64,000 nt of DNA from an uncultured Chloroflexota bacterium (GCA_937974245.1 CALJKV010000087.1:186001-250000); one strand, 5' to 3'. Positions 1 to 8,785 are shown, counted from the stretch's first letter. Notes: generated by a model not told the origin, from the sequence alone. Numbers and translations are program-made.

Positions 1-392
1 TGGCCTTTGCTGCCGGTGGAATTGGCGGGCAGGGTATAGATCAGGGCTACCCGACCTATATCCCGGTAGTGCATTCCGATTTCGTGTTCGCGGCGGCAGC
101 AGAAGAATGGGGGCTGGTCGGTGTGTTGGTCATCACGGCCTGCATTGTCACGCTGTTTGTGCGCGGGATGCGGGCAGCCATGAACCAGCAAGGACGTCCT
201 TTTCGCGTGCTGCTGGCAATCGGGTTGAGTCTGCTCATCGCGGCACAAAGCCTGCTCATTATGGCGGGCGGGCTGAAGCTCATTCCACTCACCGGGGTCA
301 CGCTGCCCTTTATGAGTTACGGCGGGAGTTCTCTGCTAACCAGTTTTGTCGTCGCCGGCTTACTGCTGCGGCTCTCAGCGGTGGATGATTAA
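1..392 (+). CDS. FtsW/RodA/SpoVE-family protein, C-terminal part
   Basis: This is the end of a SEDS-family membrane protein that polymerises lipid II glycan strands together with a class B penicillin-binding protein. The reading frame is open from base 3 and its start lies before the window. The hallmark C-terminal half is present: a GIGGQG loop, then IPVVHSDFVFAA and AEEWGLVG, then two or three hydrophobic segments, and finally PLTGVTLPFMSYGGSS. These match intact family members, so the glycan polymerase partner looks functional. The stop is two bases before the ATG of the following PBP-like gene, so the two are very likely co-transcribed. The sequence shown does not separate FtsW (division) from RodA (elongation). 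Confidence 0.93.
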   Translation, partial: AFAAGGIGGQGIDQGYPTYIPVVHSDFVFAAAAEEWGLVGVLVITACIVTLFVRGMRAAMNQQGRPFRVLLAIGLSLLIAAQSLLIMAGGLKLIPLTGVTLPFMSYGGSSLLTSFVVAGLLLRLSAVDD

Positions 393-394
393 CC

Positions 395-1819
395 ATGCGC
401 TTCTCTCACGAACTCAATCGCATGATTGGGCTGGTGCTGGTTGCCTTTGCCATTGTCGCGCTGGCGGCGGCCTATTGGGCGGTGACCGGACCGGATACGC
501 TCCTCTCACGAGACGATAATCCCCGACTGGTTGAAGACGCCATACGCATCCAACGCGGGGCGATCATTGACCGGCGCGGCAATCTGCTGGCCGAATCCAT
601 CCCGGATGAACAGGGAATTATCACCCGCGCGTATCGTACCCCCGAATTAGCGAGTGCCACAGGCTATTTCAGTTTTCGTTATGGAGTTAGTGGCGCGGAA
701 GCCGCCTATGACGATATTTTGAGTGGCGCGACACACCCGCCGGACATCGGAACACTGCTGCTGCACCAACCGAGGGTAGGTGATGACATCCAACTAGCGT
801 TTGATCTGGACGTGCAACTGGCGATTGTAGAAGCAATGGGCGACCAGCAGGGCGCAGTAGTCGTGCTGGCCGTACCCAGCGGGGATGTACTGGCACTGGT
901 GAGCCTGCCGACATATAACCCGAATACCTTGGATGCGGACTGGAATGAACTCATTCAGGATGCAGGCAAGCCGTTTTTTAACCGGGTACTACAGGGCAGC
1001 TACCAACCGGGCGGGCTGCTGCAAACACCACTACTGGCGGCGGCACTGGCGAACAACCAATCACTTGATGTCCCACTGGGTAACGCGACTGCCTCGGTGG
1101 AAATCGAAAGTATTGTCCTGCACTGTCTCGGACTTCCAGTAGTACAAGCAATGACGCTGGCGGAAGCCTACAGCCACACTTGCCCCGCGCCATTTGCCAT
1201 GCTGGTGAACACCCTGGGCCAAGACACAGTTCAGGCCGTGTTTGATAATTTCGAACTGGCACAGCCTCCTACCCTACCCGGTTTTGTGCCAGAACCAGAA
1301 GATGGCGCAGCCACACCTGTCTCCCCGACCCGGCAAGCACGGGCGGACTTTCTGGAAACCGCGCTAGGACAGGGCGATCTTACAGTAAACCCGCTCCAAA
1401 TGGCGCTCATTGCCGCCGCTGTCATCAACGACGGCAATGCCCCCCAACCTAACACACTGTTGGCCGTGCGTACGCCAGGCACAGAACAGTGGACAAGACA
1501 GCGAGCGATACGGCCTTCACTCCCGTTCACAACCAGCGCCACCGCAACACGACTACAGGCTATTATGCTGGAAGCCGTCCAGAACGGCGCAGCGCAGGCC
1601 GCCAGTCGACCAGAGATGACTATCGGCGGGCATGTCGCTCTGGCATATTCTGGGGATGGTACCCAGGCCTGGTTTATCGGGTTCACTCCGCCCGACAGCG
1701 GGAGTGGGATCGCGGTGGCGGTAGTTCTTGAGCACAGCGATGACACGGGTTTAGCGGCCAGCATCGGCGGGACAGCCCTGGCAAGCGCCTTGGTCGCGTT
1801 GGGGGACGGCGGCGATTAA
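395..1819 (+). CDS. Penicillin-binding protein-like, catalytic motifs missing
   Basis: A 474-residue protein of the PbpA/FtsI type: one N-terminal membrane helix (about residues 10-30), the conserved RGAIIDRRGNLLAES segment near residue 50, then a transpeptidase fold that keeps structural motifs such as GDVLALVSLPTYNPN, ALGQGDLTVNPLQMA and QAWFIGFTPP. All three active-site motifs are lost. Where PGSTFK is expected (the Ser nucleophile and Lys), the protein reads PGGLLQ at 205-210. The SxN box reads TCP (262-264). The KTG box reads HVA (413-415). The frame is intact and the fold markers are kept, so this looks like a conserved pseudoenzyme, not a decaying gene. It sits directly after the FtsW/RodA gene, which suggests a regulatory or scaffolding partner. 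The stop overlaps the stop of the convergent PHP gene. Confidence 0.88.
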   Translation: MRFSHELNRMIGLVLVAFAIVALAAAYWAVTGPDTLLSRDDNPRLVEDAIRIQRGAIIDRRGNLLAESIPDEQGIITRAYRTPELASATGYFSFRYGVSGAEAAYDDILSGATHPPDIGTLLLHQPRVGDDIQLAFDLDVQLAIVEAMGDQQGAVVVLAVPSGDVLALVSLPTYNPNTLDADWNELIQDAGKPFFNRVLQGSYQPGGLLQTPLLAAALANNQSLDVPLGNATASVEIESIVLHCLGLPVVQAMTLAEAYSHTCPAPFAMLVNTLGQDTVQAVFDNFELAQPPTLPGFVPEPEDGAATPVSPTRQARADFLETALGQGDLTVNPLQMALIAAAVINDGNAPQPNTLLAVRTPGTEQWTRQRAIRPSLPFTTSATATRLQAIMLEAVQNGAAQAASRPEMTIGGHVALAYSGDGTQAWFIGFTPPDSGSGIAVAVVLEHSDDTGLAASIGGTALASALVALGDGGD

Positions 1820-2502
1820 CCCCCTGCCCACAGGCGCGGCCTGAGGCCGAGTTTCTTCATCCACTTAGCATAAGTGCTGCCAAAATGCACATAGGCCGGA
1901 CTCAGACGTTCAACATATTCCGCAGATTGCAGCGCCTCGCGGAAGCTAGTGGCATCATAGAATGGCACCAGGCGGGTCATGGCCTGCCCGTATTCCACCG
2001 AGGTATGCGCGTCGGAGCCAACCGTGCCGATCAAACCGTTTTGCCGGGCAAATGCAGCCGCCCGCGCGTTATCTTCGGGGCGGACACAACGGGCGTTAAA
2101 GACCTCAATGGCATCCACTAGCCCCATGATGCGACGCAGGTCGTTTTCTTCCCAGGCACCCTTGCGGTAGCGGTCGAATGGATGCGAGACACTTATAACC
2201 GCCCCCTGGTCACGCAGCCGCTTGATTGTCTCTTCAGGGGTCAGCCCGGCGGGAACACTCTCGGTAACGAAATAGCCCAGGATCTCGCCCTGATTCGTCA
2301 TGATTTCCTCACCCACAATAACAAGTTCGGGCGCGATTTTTTGCAGCACCAATGCTCCCTCCGCCGTATTGTGATCGGTGATGGCAATCCGGTCAACACC
2401 GCGCCTCCGACACAGGCGGATAATCGTCTCAAACGATGTGAGGCAGTCCTTTGACCACAGCGTATGGCTGTGCAGGTCAACATTCCAGCGTTCAATCGTC
2501 AT
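1816..2502 (-). CDS. PHP-domain metal-dependent phosphoesterase
   Basis: A 228-residue PHP-fold protein. The metal-binding signature is clear: DLHSHTLWS near the N-terminus (about residues 8-16), ITDHNTAEG near 45, and GSDAHTSVEYG near 175. PHP proteins of this size and order (RNase AM/YciV-like or histidinol-phosphatase-like) cleave phosphoesters with two or three bound metals. The substrate cannot be read from the sequence. A longer frame runs back to 2643, but MTIERWNVDLHSH is the natural start. Its ATG overlaps the stop of the upstream membrane-protein gene as ATGA, which implies translational coupling. Confidence 0.82.
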   Translation of the reverse strand: MTIERWNVDLHSHTLWSKDCLTSFETIIRLCRRRGVDRIAITDHNTAEGALVLQKIAPELVIVGEEIMTNQGEILGYFVTESVPAGLTPEETIKRLRDQGAVISVSHPFDRYRKGAWEENDLRRIMGLVDAIEVFNARCVRPEDNARAAAFARQNGLIGTVGSDAHTSVEYGQAMTRLVPFYDATSFREALQSAEYVERLSPAYVHFGSTYAKWMKKLGLRPRLWAGG

Positions 2503-3560
2503 ACAATACTGCTTTCTGCGACATAAGCGCGTTGCTGGGCGCGTTCGGTTTCCATTTCGGCCAGCGTTTCCTCCACTGAGGGTGTAAACAGGCGTTTGCG
2601 GAAGATGACCGCGACCATCATCCCGAAAAAGACACGGAACCACTTGTGGAAAAACCCTTCCATCAGCGCGGCCGTTGCGGCAGCCGGAATAATCGCCGGG
2701 TTAGTCGGGCCGACAATCGCGATGAGCATCTCGGCTGTCCCTACTTCGGTAATCCCTGCACCGTTGGGGATGCCAGAAAGCGCCCCAATTGCGGCAGCAA
2801 TCCCTACGATAAACGTCGCCTGAAGAAACAGTATCCAGGTAATTTCCAGGCCGAAGCCACTTAACATTATTGTAAAACCGAAGGCGTCTGCCAGGTGCGC
2901 CGCCGCCCCCATCGCACTCGTCGGCAGCACGTGCCGCAGCTTCAAAACTTCAGTACTGCTCTCATAAAAATCCACCAGCGGACGATGTGCCCGGTTCAGC
3001 AGTGGCAAACGATCAACAATATCGAGAAAAAAATAGGCAAATGGGCGCACCTGTATCGCCACCAGACCAACTGCCAGCAGTACGCCGGAAAGCGCTAGCA
3101 AAATACTATAGCCGCCTAGATCAATCGCCTGGCCCGCCAACAAAGCGGTCACGAAGGCAACCACCACGACGGCCACCCCATCCACCACTCGTTCAGCGAT
3201 TACCACCGGGGCACTGCGGGCAACCGGGATGCCAGTCTTGACCCTGAGGATAACCGCTTTCAGCACTTCAGCAATTTTGCCTGGGCTGACGGCCATTGTG
3301 TAACCCGAGAGATACAGCACCAGGCTGTCAAACACGCCGATCTTATCACGGGCACCAATCACGCCCAAGTAATACTGCCATTCCCAAAAACGGAAAACCC
3401 AGGCGAGGAACTTCAACAAAATTACCGGGACGAGCAGTTCCCAGGGATAAACCGCCAGGTGCGACAGCAAATCATCGGTGTTGATGAAGAGCAGCAGCAC
3501 CACATAAATCACGAAGGCAAGCGCGATGCCAGTTAGGATACGATTCCGGTATTTACGCAT
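2499..3560 (-). CDS. Lysylphosphatidylglycerol synthase-type membrane protein (UPF0104)
   Basis: About 353 residues with seven or eight hydrophobic helices and the typical LPG_synthase_TM pattern: an early SPGKIAEVLKAVILR segment, RVVDGVAVVVVAF, and a late GIPNGAGITEVGT motif. Family members include the MprF flippase domain and AglD-like proteins, thought to move lipids or lipid-linked sugars across the membrane. There is no synthase domain, so a flippase-like role is more likely than aminoacyl-lipid synthesis. I chose ATG 3560 because GGAG lies five bases upstream; an in-frame GTG at 3566 would overlap that ribosome site. It is coupled to the PHP gene by a four-base overlap. Confidence 0.8.
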   Translation of the reverse strand: MRKYRNRILTGIALAFVIYVVLLLFINTDDLLSHLAVYPWELLVPVILLKFLAWVFRFWEWQYYLGVIGARDKIGVFDSLVLYLSGYTMAVSPGKIAEVLKAVILRVKTGIPVARSAPVVIAERVVDGVAVVVVAFVTALLAGQAIDLGGYSILLALSGVLLAVGLVAIQVRPFAYFFLDIVDRLPLLNRAHRPLVDFYESSTEVLKLRHVLPTSAMGAAAHLADAFGFTIMLSGFGLEITWILFLQATFIVGIAAAIGALSGIPNGAGITEVGTAEMLIAIVGPTNPAIIPAAATAALMEGFFHKWFRVFFGMMVAVIFRKRLFTPSVEETLAEMETERAQQRAYVAESSIV

Positions 3561-3685
3561 GAACACTCCACGATATTCGTAGGGTAGACTTCAACAGCAT
3601 AGGAACAACACCTAATATCGGCCTAAACCTATCTCTCACGCCCCAGTGTACCAGAATAACACAGCTAAACAGCCCGATGGAATAG

Positions 3686-3704
3686 CTTAAATCCACCTTA
3701 AATC
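3686..3704 (+). promoter_or_regulatory. Direct repeats, candidate response-regulator site
   Basis: Two perfect copies of CTTAAATC start at 3686 and 3697, exactly 11 bp apart. This is the spacing used by OmpR/PhoB-type regulators, which bind tandem half-sites on one face of the helix. The pair lies 61 bp before the response-regulator start codon and 24 bp before a possible -10 (TACAAA, 3729-3734). The expected -35 position (CCATTT) is non-consensus, as in activator-dependent promoters. Related repeats occur in the redox-operon promoter at 9267-9307. Autoregulation is inferred. Confidence 0.55.
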
Positions 3705-3728
3705 ACCATTTTGCCGGTAGAATGAAGA

Positions 3729-3734
3729 TACAAA
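3729..3734 (+). promoter_or_regulatory. Possible -10 of the two-component operon
   Basis: TACAAA at 3729-3734 would give a transcript starting near 3741 with a leader of about 24 bases before the ATG at 3765. No matching -35 is present, which fits an activated promoter but also keeps confidence low. Confidence 0.35.
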
Positions 3735-3764
3735 GTTACCAGAACAAAAGGGAAATGGAAACGC

Positions 3765-4460
3765 ATGGCCCATATCTTGTTGATTGATGATGAGAAGAAA
3801 CTGACCGATCCTCTACGCTCATCATTTGAAAGAAGCGGGTATCAAGTCACCGTTGCTAATGACGGCCATTCGGGCTTGAGCATGGCATTGGTGGAAAAAC
3901 CCGATGTGATTATCCTCGACGTGATGATGCCGGGGTTAGATGGTTGGCAGGTATGCGCCGCCATTCGCCAGCACAGTGTTATCCCGATTATTATGCTGAC
4001 TGCCCTGGATGACAGCATGGATCGTATCAAGGGGTTGGAATTGGGCGCGGACGATTACCTGGTGAAGCCATTCGGGTTTAACGAACTGGAAGCACACGTC
4101 CGGGCGATGCTGCGCCGTGTTCAGTTAGACCAGGGCAACCCAACGCCCAAGCGCATCACTGCCGGGAAAATCATGCTGGATTTAGAAGCGCATACCGTCA
4201 CCCGTGACAACGAGGCGCTGATTTTACGCCAAAAAGAATATGAGATACTCACCCTGCTCATGACAAACATGGGCAAAGTTGTCACCCGTGAGCAGCTTTT
4301 TGACGAAATCTGGGGGACTGACTGGCTGGGCGACACTCGCACGCTGGATGTCCATATGAGTTGGCTGCGTGCTAAGCTGGAAGACGACCCGACGAACCCG
4401 GCTTATCTTCAGACTGTGCGCGGCGTTGGCTATCGTTTTGTTAATCCGGAGACTCGCTAA
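3765..4460 (+). CDS. OmpR-family response regulator
   Basis: A 231-residue regulator with an N-terminal receiver domain (residues 1-120) and a C-terminal winged-helix DNA-binding domain (about 130-228). The acidic pair D8/D9, the phosphoacceptor D52 in IILDVMMPGLDGW and the conserved Lys in DYLVKPFGF are all present. The wHTH ends with the typical LDVHMSWLRAKLEDDP and TVRGVGYRF. It is transcribed with the histidine kinase four bases downstream. Repeats spaced by 11 bp in front of this gene and in front of the ApbE/ferric-reductase operon suggest that it regulates itself and that redox operon; this link is inferred. Confidence 0.95.
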   Translation: MAHILLIDDEKKLTDPLRSSFERSGYQVTVANDGHSGLSMALVEKPDVIILDVMMPGLDGWQVCAAIRQHSVIPIIMLTALDDSMDRIKGLELGADDYLVKPFGFNELEAHVRAMLRRVQLDQGNPTPKRITAGKIMLDLEAHTVTRDNEALILRQKEYEILTLLMTNMGKVVTREQLFDEIWGTDWLGDTRTLDVHMSWLRAKLEDDPTNPAYLQTVRGVGYRFVNPETR

Positions 4461-4464
4461 AATC

Positions 4465-5901
4465 ATGCTCGAAAACCTGACGATCCGCCAGCGGATCCTG
4501 GTTACATTCATCGCTATCGTCCTGACTGGCAGTGTGCTGCAACTGATTGTCGCCGGGTGGCAGCTGCAACTCGCCACATTGGAATTCTACCAGCATCATC
4601 TGGAAACCGACGCGCTCTTGATTGCATCCAGTCTGGCAGAACCCCTAGAATACTATTTAGAAGGCGAGGATAACGGCAAAATCCAACAGGTACTGACCGC
4701 CCACCAGGCCGATGTTGGGCATGACTACCTGGTTACTGACCGTACTTACCGGCTCATCACCTATACGCCTGGAATTGGTTATCCAATTCAAGATCAGGCG
4801 ACCCGGATGCCGGAGTTGATTCAAGCTGAACAAGGGCGAATTGGGTCGGATATTCGCCCAAACACACGCGGCATAACCACGCTATTTGTTGCCATCCCCA
4901 TCCTGTATGAGCAGCGCCCGCTCGGCTTCCTCGTCATCAGTGAACCGATGCAGCCCGCCTATGATGACGTCTCGCAGCGTTGGTTGGGGTTGGCCGGGAC
5001 AGCGCTCCCTGTGATTGGTCTGGTAATCGCTGCCAGCCTGTGGATTTCGGGAACGATCTCGCGCCCGGTGCAGAATCTACACAATTCCGCGCTCAAAATA
5101 GCCGGAGGCGCGTTGGATACCCATATCGAAATCAGTTCACACGATGAAGTCGGCCAGTTAGCCCGAACACTTAATTATATGGCCGGGCAGATTGACAGCC
5201 TGCTCAAGGCACAGCGTAGTTTCGTCAGTTATGCCGCTCATGAACTACGCACCCCGTTGACAACTCTGAAACTCCGTGCCGAAATGCTGGGAGATGAGCG
5301 CATTCCACAGGCCGAGCGCGATACCTATATCGGGGAAATCCGGCAAGAAGTCGACCACATGGCGGAATTGGTGTCCTCGCTGCTGATTCTGGCGCGAATT
5401 GACGAAGGACGGCACCAGCCCAGCGGCAAGATTACCGATACCGTTTCTGCCCTACATGATATTGCCCGCCACTGGCGGATTGAGGCTGCCAAGTCGGGTC
5501 TGCACTTCGAGGTTCACATTGAACCTGATTTGCCAGAACTCCCGTTGAACGCCAACGACCTGCGGCTGATCCTGGACAATCTGTTGGGAAATGCAGTGAA
5601 ATATACACCGAAAGGCACCGTCAGGTTTGAGGCCAAAGCCAAAGCAGATCAGGTAATCCTTCAGGTGAATGACACGGGAATCGGCTTCACACCGGAACAG
5701 GCAACCCACCTTTTCGAACGGTTTTACCGGACACAAACCGGCCATACCCATTTCCCCGGCAACGGCTTAGGGTTATCCATCGTGCAGACTATCCTGGCGC
5801 AGTACGGCGGCAGTGTAGATGCTCATAGCGAGGGGGAAAACAAGGGATCGAGATTTGAAGTCACGCTGCCATTAACGGTTACCAGCAACACCATTTTCTA
5901 A
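4465..5901 (+). CDS. Sensor histidine kinase with HAMP domain
   Basis: A 478-residue membrane kinase. TM1 is at about residues 10-30. A roughly 140-residue extracytoplasmic sensor region follows, then TM2 near 175-195, a HAMP segment, HisKA with phosphoacceptor H259 (AAHELRTPLTTL), and HATPase_c with an N box (LLGNAVKYTP), a G1 box (DTGIGF) and a G2 box (GNGLGLSI). The start is ATG 4465, four bases after the regulator stop; a longer frame from 4369 would run inside the regulator gene. The sensor domain has no motif I recognise. It is the cognate partner of the upstream regulator. The gene converges on the ferric-reductase-like gene. Confidence 0.93.
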   Translation: MLENLTIRQRILVTFIAIVLTGSVLQLIVAGWQLQLATLEFYQHHLETDALLIASSLAEPLEYYLEGEDNGKIQQVLTAHQADVGHDYLVTDRTYRLITYTPGIGYPIQDQATRMPELIQAEQGRIGSDIRPNTRGITTLFVAIPILYEQRPLGFLVISEPMQPAYDDVSQRWLGLAGTALPVIGLVIAASLWISGTISRPVQNLHNSALKIAGGALDTHIEISSHDEVGQLARTLNYMAGQIDSLLKAQRSFVSYAAHELRTPLTTLKLRAEMLGDERIPQAERDTYIGEIRQEVDHMAELVSSLLILARIDEGRHQPSGKITDTVSALHDIARHWRIEAAKSGLHFEVHIEPDLPELPLNANDLRLILDNLLGNAVKYTPKGTVRFEAKAKADQVILQVNDTGIGFTPEQATHLFERFYRTQTGHTHFPGNGLGLSIVQTILAQYGGSVDAHSEGENKGSRFEVTLPLTVTSNTIF

Positions 5902-5906
5902 CCACA

Positions 5907-5931
5907 AACAGGGAGGCGCAAGCCCCCTGTT
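5907..5931. terminator. Hairpin between convergent genes
   Basis: AACAGGG (5907-5913) pairs with CCCTGTT (5925-5931) around a short loop, in the 66-base gap between the kinase stop and the ferric-reductase-like stop. There is no T-run on either strand, so it is a weak or Rho-assisted terminator at best. Confidence 0.45.
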
Positions 5932-5967
5932 CACTGGTAATCCTCGATTGACTGCCGCCTCACTCAT

Positions 5968-6657
5968 CTATGACCGGATCGCTTCGCGTTTTGCATGCGG
6001 GGCTGGCGAATCAGCTTTACTATTGTCTCTTCCCATACGGATACCCAGCAGGATCAGCACCAACGCTACCCCAACCCCAACCAATGCCTGAAAACCCAGG
6101 TGCGTTCCTTCGGTTCCGGCGAACAAACCATGCGCTGATACCAGACCGAAAGCGATATAGCTCACATAGTGCAGCCGCTTCCAGTTCTTATGCCCCAGGC
6201 GCTTTTTGAGAGGAAAGCTCAGGCTGATGAGGATAATCAGCCAGAACGCGAGTGTGCCCAGCCCGACGGCTTCGGGGCGATAGGGCCCGGTGAACGGGAC
6301 GAAAATATCGCCCAGGGTATAGGTGAAGTAGCTATCAAACATCAACAGCAAACCATGTGCCAACCCCAACAATAGTGCCATCCAGGAAATGGTGCTGTGC
6401 ATCGTCAGGGAAACTGGGCCAGGTGACCAGTCCTTGACGAACTGGCTGCTGATGAACAGTCCCCACACGGTTGAGGCCGTCAGTAGTACATAGGCTACAA
6501 TGCCCGATGAGCGTACCAGGTGCCAGGAGAGCTTGCTATCAGCGTCAAGTGCAAGCCCGAATGCCCCATTTTGCGCCATCATCCACCCGGATACAAGCAC
6601 GATGATCAGGCTGAAAATGACGACGATAATATCCATCCACTTCGTTGACTTATCCAT
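5968..6657 (-). CDS. Ferric-reductase-like transmembrane protein
   Basis: A 229-residue protein with about six membrane helices and the heme-b ligand pattern of the ferric reductase-like domain: His in KLSWHLVRSSG, two His in the MHSTISW...LAHGLLL helix, and two more in RLHYVSY...SAHGLF. Such proteins carry electrons across the membrane and often work with flavinylated partners (MsrQ or flavin-based electron-transfer systems). GGAG lies nine bases before the ATG. It is the last gene of the minus-strand run that begins at 9204, but a strong terminator hairpin separates it from the gene before, so it may be expressed at a lower level or from its own promoter. Confidence 0.82.
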   Translation of the reverse strand: MDKSTKWMDIIVVIFSLIIVLVSGWMMAQNGAFGLALDADSKLSWHLVRSSGIVAYVLLTASTVWGLFISSQFVKDWSPGPVSLTMHSTISWMALLLGLAHGLLLMFDSYFTYTLGDIFVPFTGPYRPEAVGLGTLAFWLIILISLSFPLKKRLGHKNWKRLHYVSYIAFGLVSAHGLFAGTEGTHLGFQALVGVGVALVLILLGIRMGRDNSKADSPAPHAKREAIRS

Positions 6658-6703
6658 TCGGAATGACTCCAGGTTGTATAATCAAGGTGTTTCGTTACAG
6701 GAG

Positions 6704-6729
6704 AAAAGAGGGGAGCAATTGCCCCCCTC
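6704..6729 (-). terminator. Rho-independent terminator inside the redox gene run
   Basis: On the minus strand GAGGGG and CCCCTC (6708-6729) form a G/C-rich stem around GCAATTGC, followed directly by TTTT and a T/C-rich tail. It lies between the SH3 protein gene and the ferric-reductase-like gene, which are otherwise in line as one operon. Confidence 0.65.
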
Positions 6730-6752
6730 ATCGGAAATAGTGTTACTGCTGC

Positions 6753-7862
6753 TTAGTCGTCATGATCGCTTTCACCATGATCATCGTCATGGTCATCATC
6801 ATGCTCACCATTGTAACTGGAAGCCTGCTGCGATTGAACCTGCTGCGACTGCTGTGGCACGACCACGATCTGCGCCGGTTGCGCGTTACGCAACGGGATA
6901 TTGTAGATTGCCAGTGTGTCGCACGTTCCACTCAAATCCGAACCACTCAGCGACATCCAGGCTGAACCGGAATCTGTGCCAATGACGATCCAGGAGTTTT
7001 CCAGGTTACGACCACCTACAGGGAAAACCTCATTCCGGTAACCATAACCCGTCACGCTGTAGCCCGTGCCAGGGCCCGTACGCAGATTGATCGAACTCAC
7101 GTTTACTGTCGCGCTGCAATCTGCCGTATTGCTGACCATTTCGTTTGCCGCTGCCGGGGCTGCTGGTACTTGCAGAACCGTGAAATTGTTTTCAAGAGCG
7201 GAAGCAACGCCGACTCCGGCAACGACAGTGCCAGCCAGCCCATTACCGAGAATAGTCACGTAGTAATCTCCCCCATCCACAACATAGTTAATGCTGTCTA
7301 CCTGCCCGCCGAAGGACTCAGCCATCACCACGCCACTGGCATCCACTAGCTGGCTTGCCGCAGATGCGCCGGGGAAAGTCGCACTCACCAGGCCGGTTGT
7401 GCCTTGTGGGACATTCACAGTCATCGTACCGCCGGGATTGGCCGGCGTCAGATTGAGCGCCGCTTCCTGGTTCAGGGTCAACGTATTTCCATCCACCAGC
7501 GTCGTTGCCACAAGCTGCGTCAATTCAGGCAGCGCCGTCACGCTCACTTGCGCCTGTGCCACGCCTGGTAACCGTTCCACGGTCAGGGTATGAGAACCAC
7601 TGTTGGGGGCGATATTCAATTCCAGAGCGTGCAACCGCTGGTCAGCCGCATGGAACACGGTACTGCCGACGCCATCGGTCAAGGTGATGGATGCTGAGGC
7701 GAAATTCAGCGCGATGCTCCCCGTCGTATCGGGCGGGAGGGTGATTACCACATTGATCGCGGGTGAGGTGTCATCCAGTGTGATGATATTGTTATCCTGC
7801 GCGGAGGCTGGCAATGCGATTGCCAGTCCTAAGAGAACGAGTATGAGAGCCAAGACCTTCAC
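6753..7862 (-). CDS. Secreted SH3-domain protein with Asp/His-rich tail
   Basis: A 369-residue protein with a clean signal peptide (cleavage expected after ALPASA, about residue 21). Two or three beta-rich repeats follow (about 25-245), then a bacterial SH3-type domain at about 250-320 (VSSINLRTGPGTGYSVTGYG), a Gln/Ser-rich stretch, and an extreme C-terminal run of Asp and His (about 352-369). The tail could bind metal ions, which would fit the ApbE and ferric-reductase-like neighbours; this is inference. Its start overlaps the ApbE stop by four bases. I do not recognise a family for the N-terminal repeats. Confidence 0.8.
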   Translation of the reverse strand: MKVLALILVLLGLAIALPASAQDNNIITLDDTSPAINVVITLPPDTTGSIALNFASASITLTDGVGSTVFHAADQRLHALELNIAPNSGSHTLTVERLPGVAQAQVSVTALPELTQLVATTLVDGNTLTLNQEAALNLTPANPGGTMTVNVPQGTTGLVSATFPGASAASQLVDASGVVMAESFGGQVDSINYVVDGGDYYVTILGNGLAGTVVAGVGVASALENNFTVLQVPAAPAAANEMVSNTADCSATVNVSSINLRTGPGTGYSVTGYGYRNEVFPVGGRNLENSWIVIGTDSGSAWMSLSGSDLSGTCDTLAIYNIPLRNAQPAQIVVVPQQSQQVQSQQASSYNGEHDDDHDDDHGESDHDD

Positions 7863-8785
7863 GATAGTGTCCTTTCATTGATAAATGGTTCGAAATTCGA
7901 GGTTGCCTGTACTTCGCCATCGTGCCGGATAATCAGGCCGGCGGTGTTCCACTGATTATTCAGCCAGCTCAGGCCATCCACGCTGCCTTTCAATATCACG
8001 GCTTTGGCATAGGCCTCCGCTGTGGGTGCATGAGGGTGAATGACCGTTGCGGTCAAGACGTCCGTCTCCGCAGGCAGTCCGGTTAGCGGGTTGAGGATAT
8101 GGTGGAAAGTACGCCCATCCACCGTCCTCCAGCGCCGGTAATCCACACCGCTGGTCGCGATTGAGCCGCTGTGCAATGAAAGCGATGTAAGTGCCTCCCC
8201 ATTGGCCGGGTCCTCAACCTCGATTTCCCAGCCGGGCAGATCGCGCGGCGCACCCCGTACCGCCATGTCCCCGCCAAAGTTCACCAGGCACGCGCCGAAC
8301 TGTGCCAGGTCATCGGCAATACGGGCGGCTGTCCAACCTTTGCCAATGCCACCCAGGTCAATCGCGCTGCCTTGCGGCACGCAGACTTCGTGAGTTCGCA
8401 CGTTGATCCCAATCTGCCGCCAGTCAGTCGCGGGGACCGGCGATTGAGCGAAAGGCAACCCGACCTGCTCAAAGCTGCGGTCGTACCCATTGGCGATCAT
8501 TGCGGGCAGCACCAGCGGGTTATACAGGCCATCTGTCAAACGAGCGGCATGTTTAGCGGCATGAATGGCAGAGAACAATACATCGCTTACTGTAACCCAC
8601 TGCCCTGCCTGGGCATTTAGACGCATCACCTCGCTTTCCGGGCGAAAACGGGAGAGCCTGTCTTCTATCGCCTCGACCTGCGTTGCTAACCGTGCTAAGG
8701 GATCGGCATTCCCCGTTTCGCTCTCAAACTGCACGGTGACGTGGCAGCCCATCGCCTTGAAATGGACATAATATAAGTCTGTCAT
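7859..8785 (-). CDS. FAD:protein FMN transferase (ApbE family)
   Basis: A 308-residue ApbE-family enzyme, which attaches FMN from FAD to a Thr or Ser of an acceptor protein using Mg2+. Family marks include DLGGIGKGWTAARIADDL, NFGGDMAVRG, GSIATSGVDYRRW, HHILNPLTGLPAETD and the late APTAEAYAKA. The N-terminus (MTDLYYVHFKAMGCHVTV) has no signal peptide or lipobox, although many ApbE proteins are exported lipoproteins. No acceptor with the usual [S/T]GA[S/T] flavinylation motif is visible in the neighbouring genes. It overlaps both neighbours by ATGA, so the three genes are translationally coupled. Confidence 0.92.
   Translation of the reverse strand: MTDLYYVHFKAMGCHVTVQFESETGNADPLARLATQVEAIEDRLSRFRPESEVMRLNAQAGQWVTVSDVLFSAIHAAKHAARLTDGLYNPLVLPAMIANGYDRSFEQVGLPFAQSPVPATDWRQIGINVRTHEVCVPQGSAIDLGGIGKGWTAARIADDLAQFGACLVNFGGDMAVRGAPRDLPGWEIEVEDPANGEALTSLSLHSGSIATSGVDYRRWRTVDGRTFHHILNPLTGLPAETDVLTATVIHPHAPTAEAYAKAVILKGSVDGLSWLNNQWNTAGLIIRHDGEVQATSNFEPFINERTLS

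Noticed and set aside
3612..3629. CTAATAT and CTAAACC, 11 bp apart, upstream of the membrane-protein gene
   Set aside because: They differ from CTTAAAT at two or more positions each, so they are too weak to list as a regulator site.
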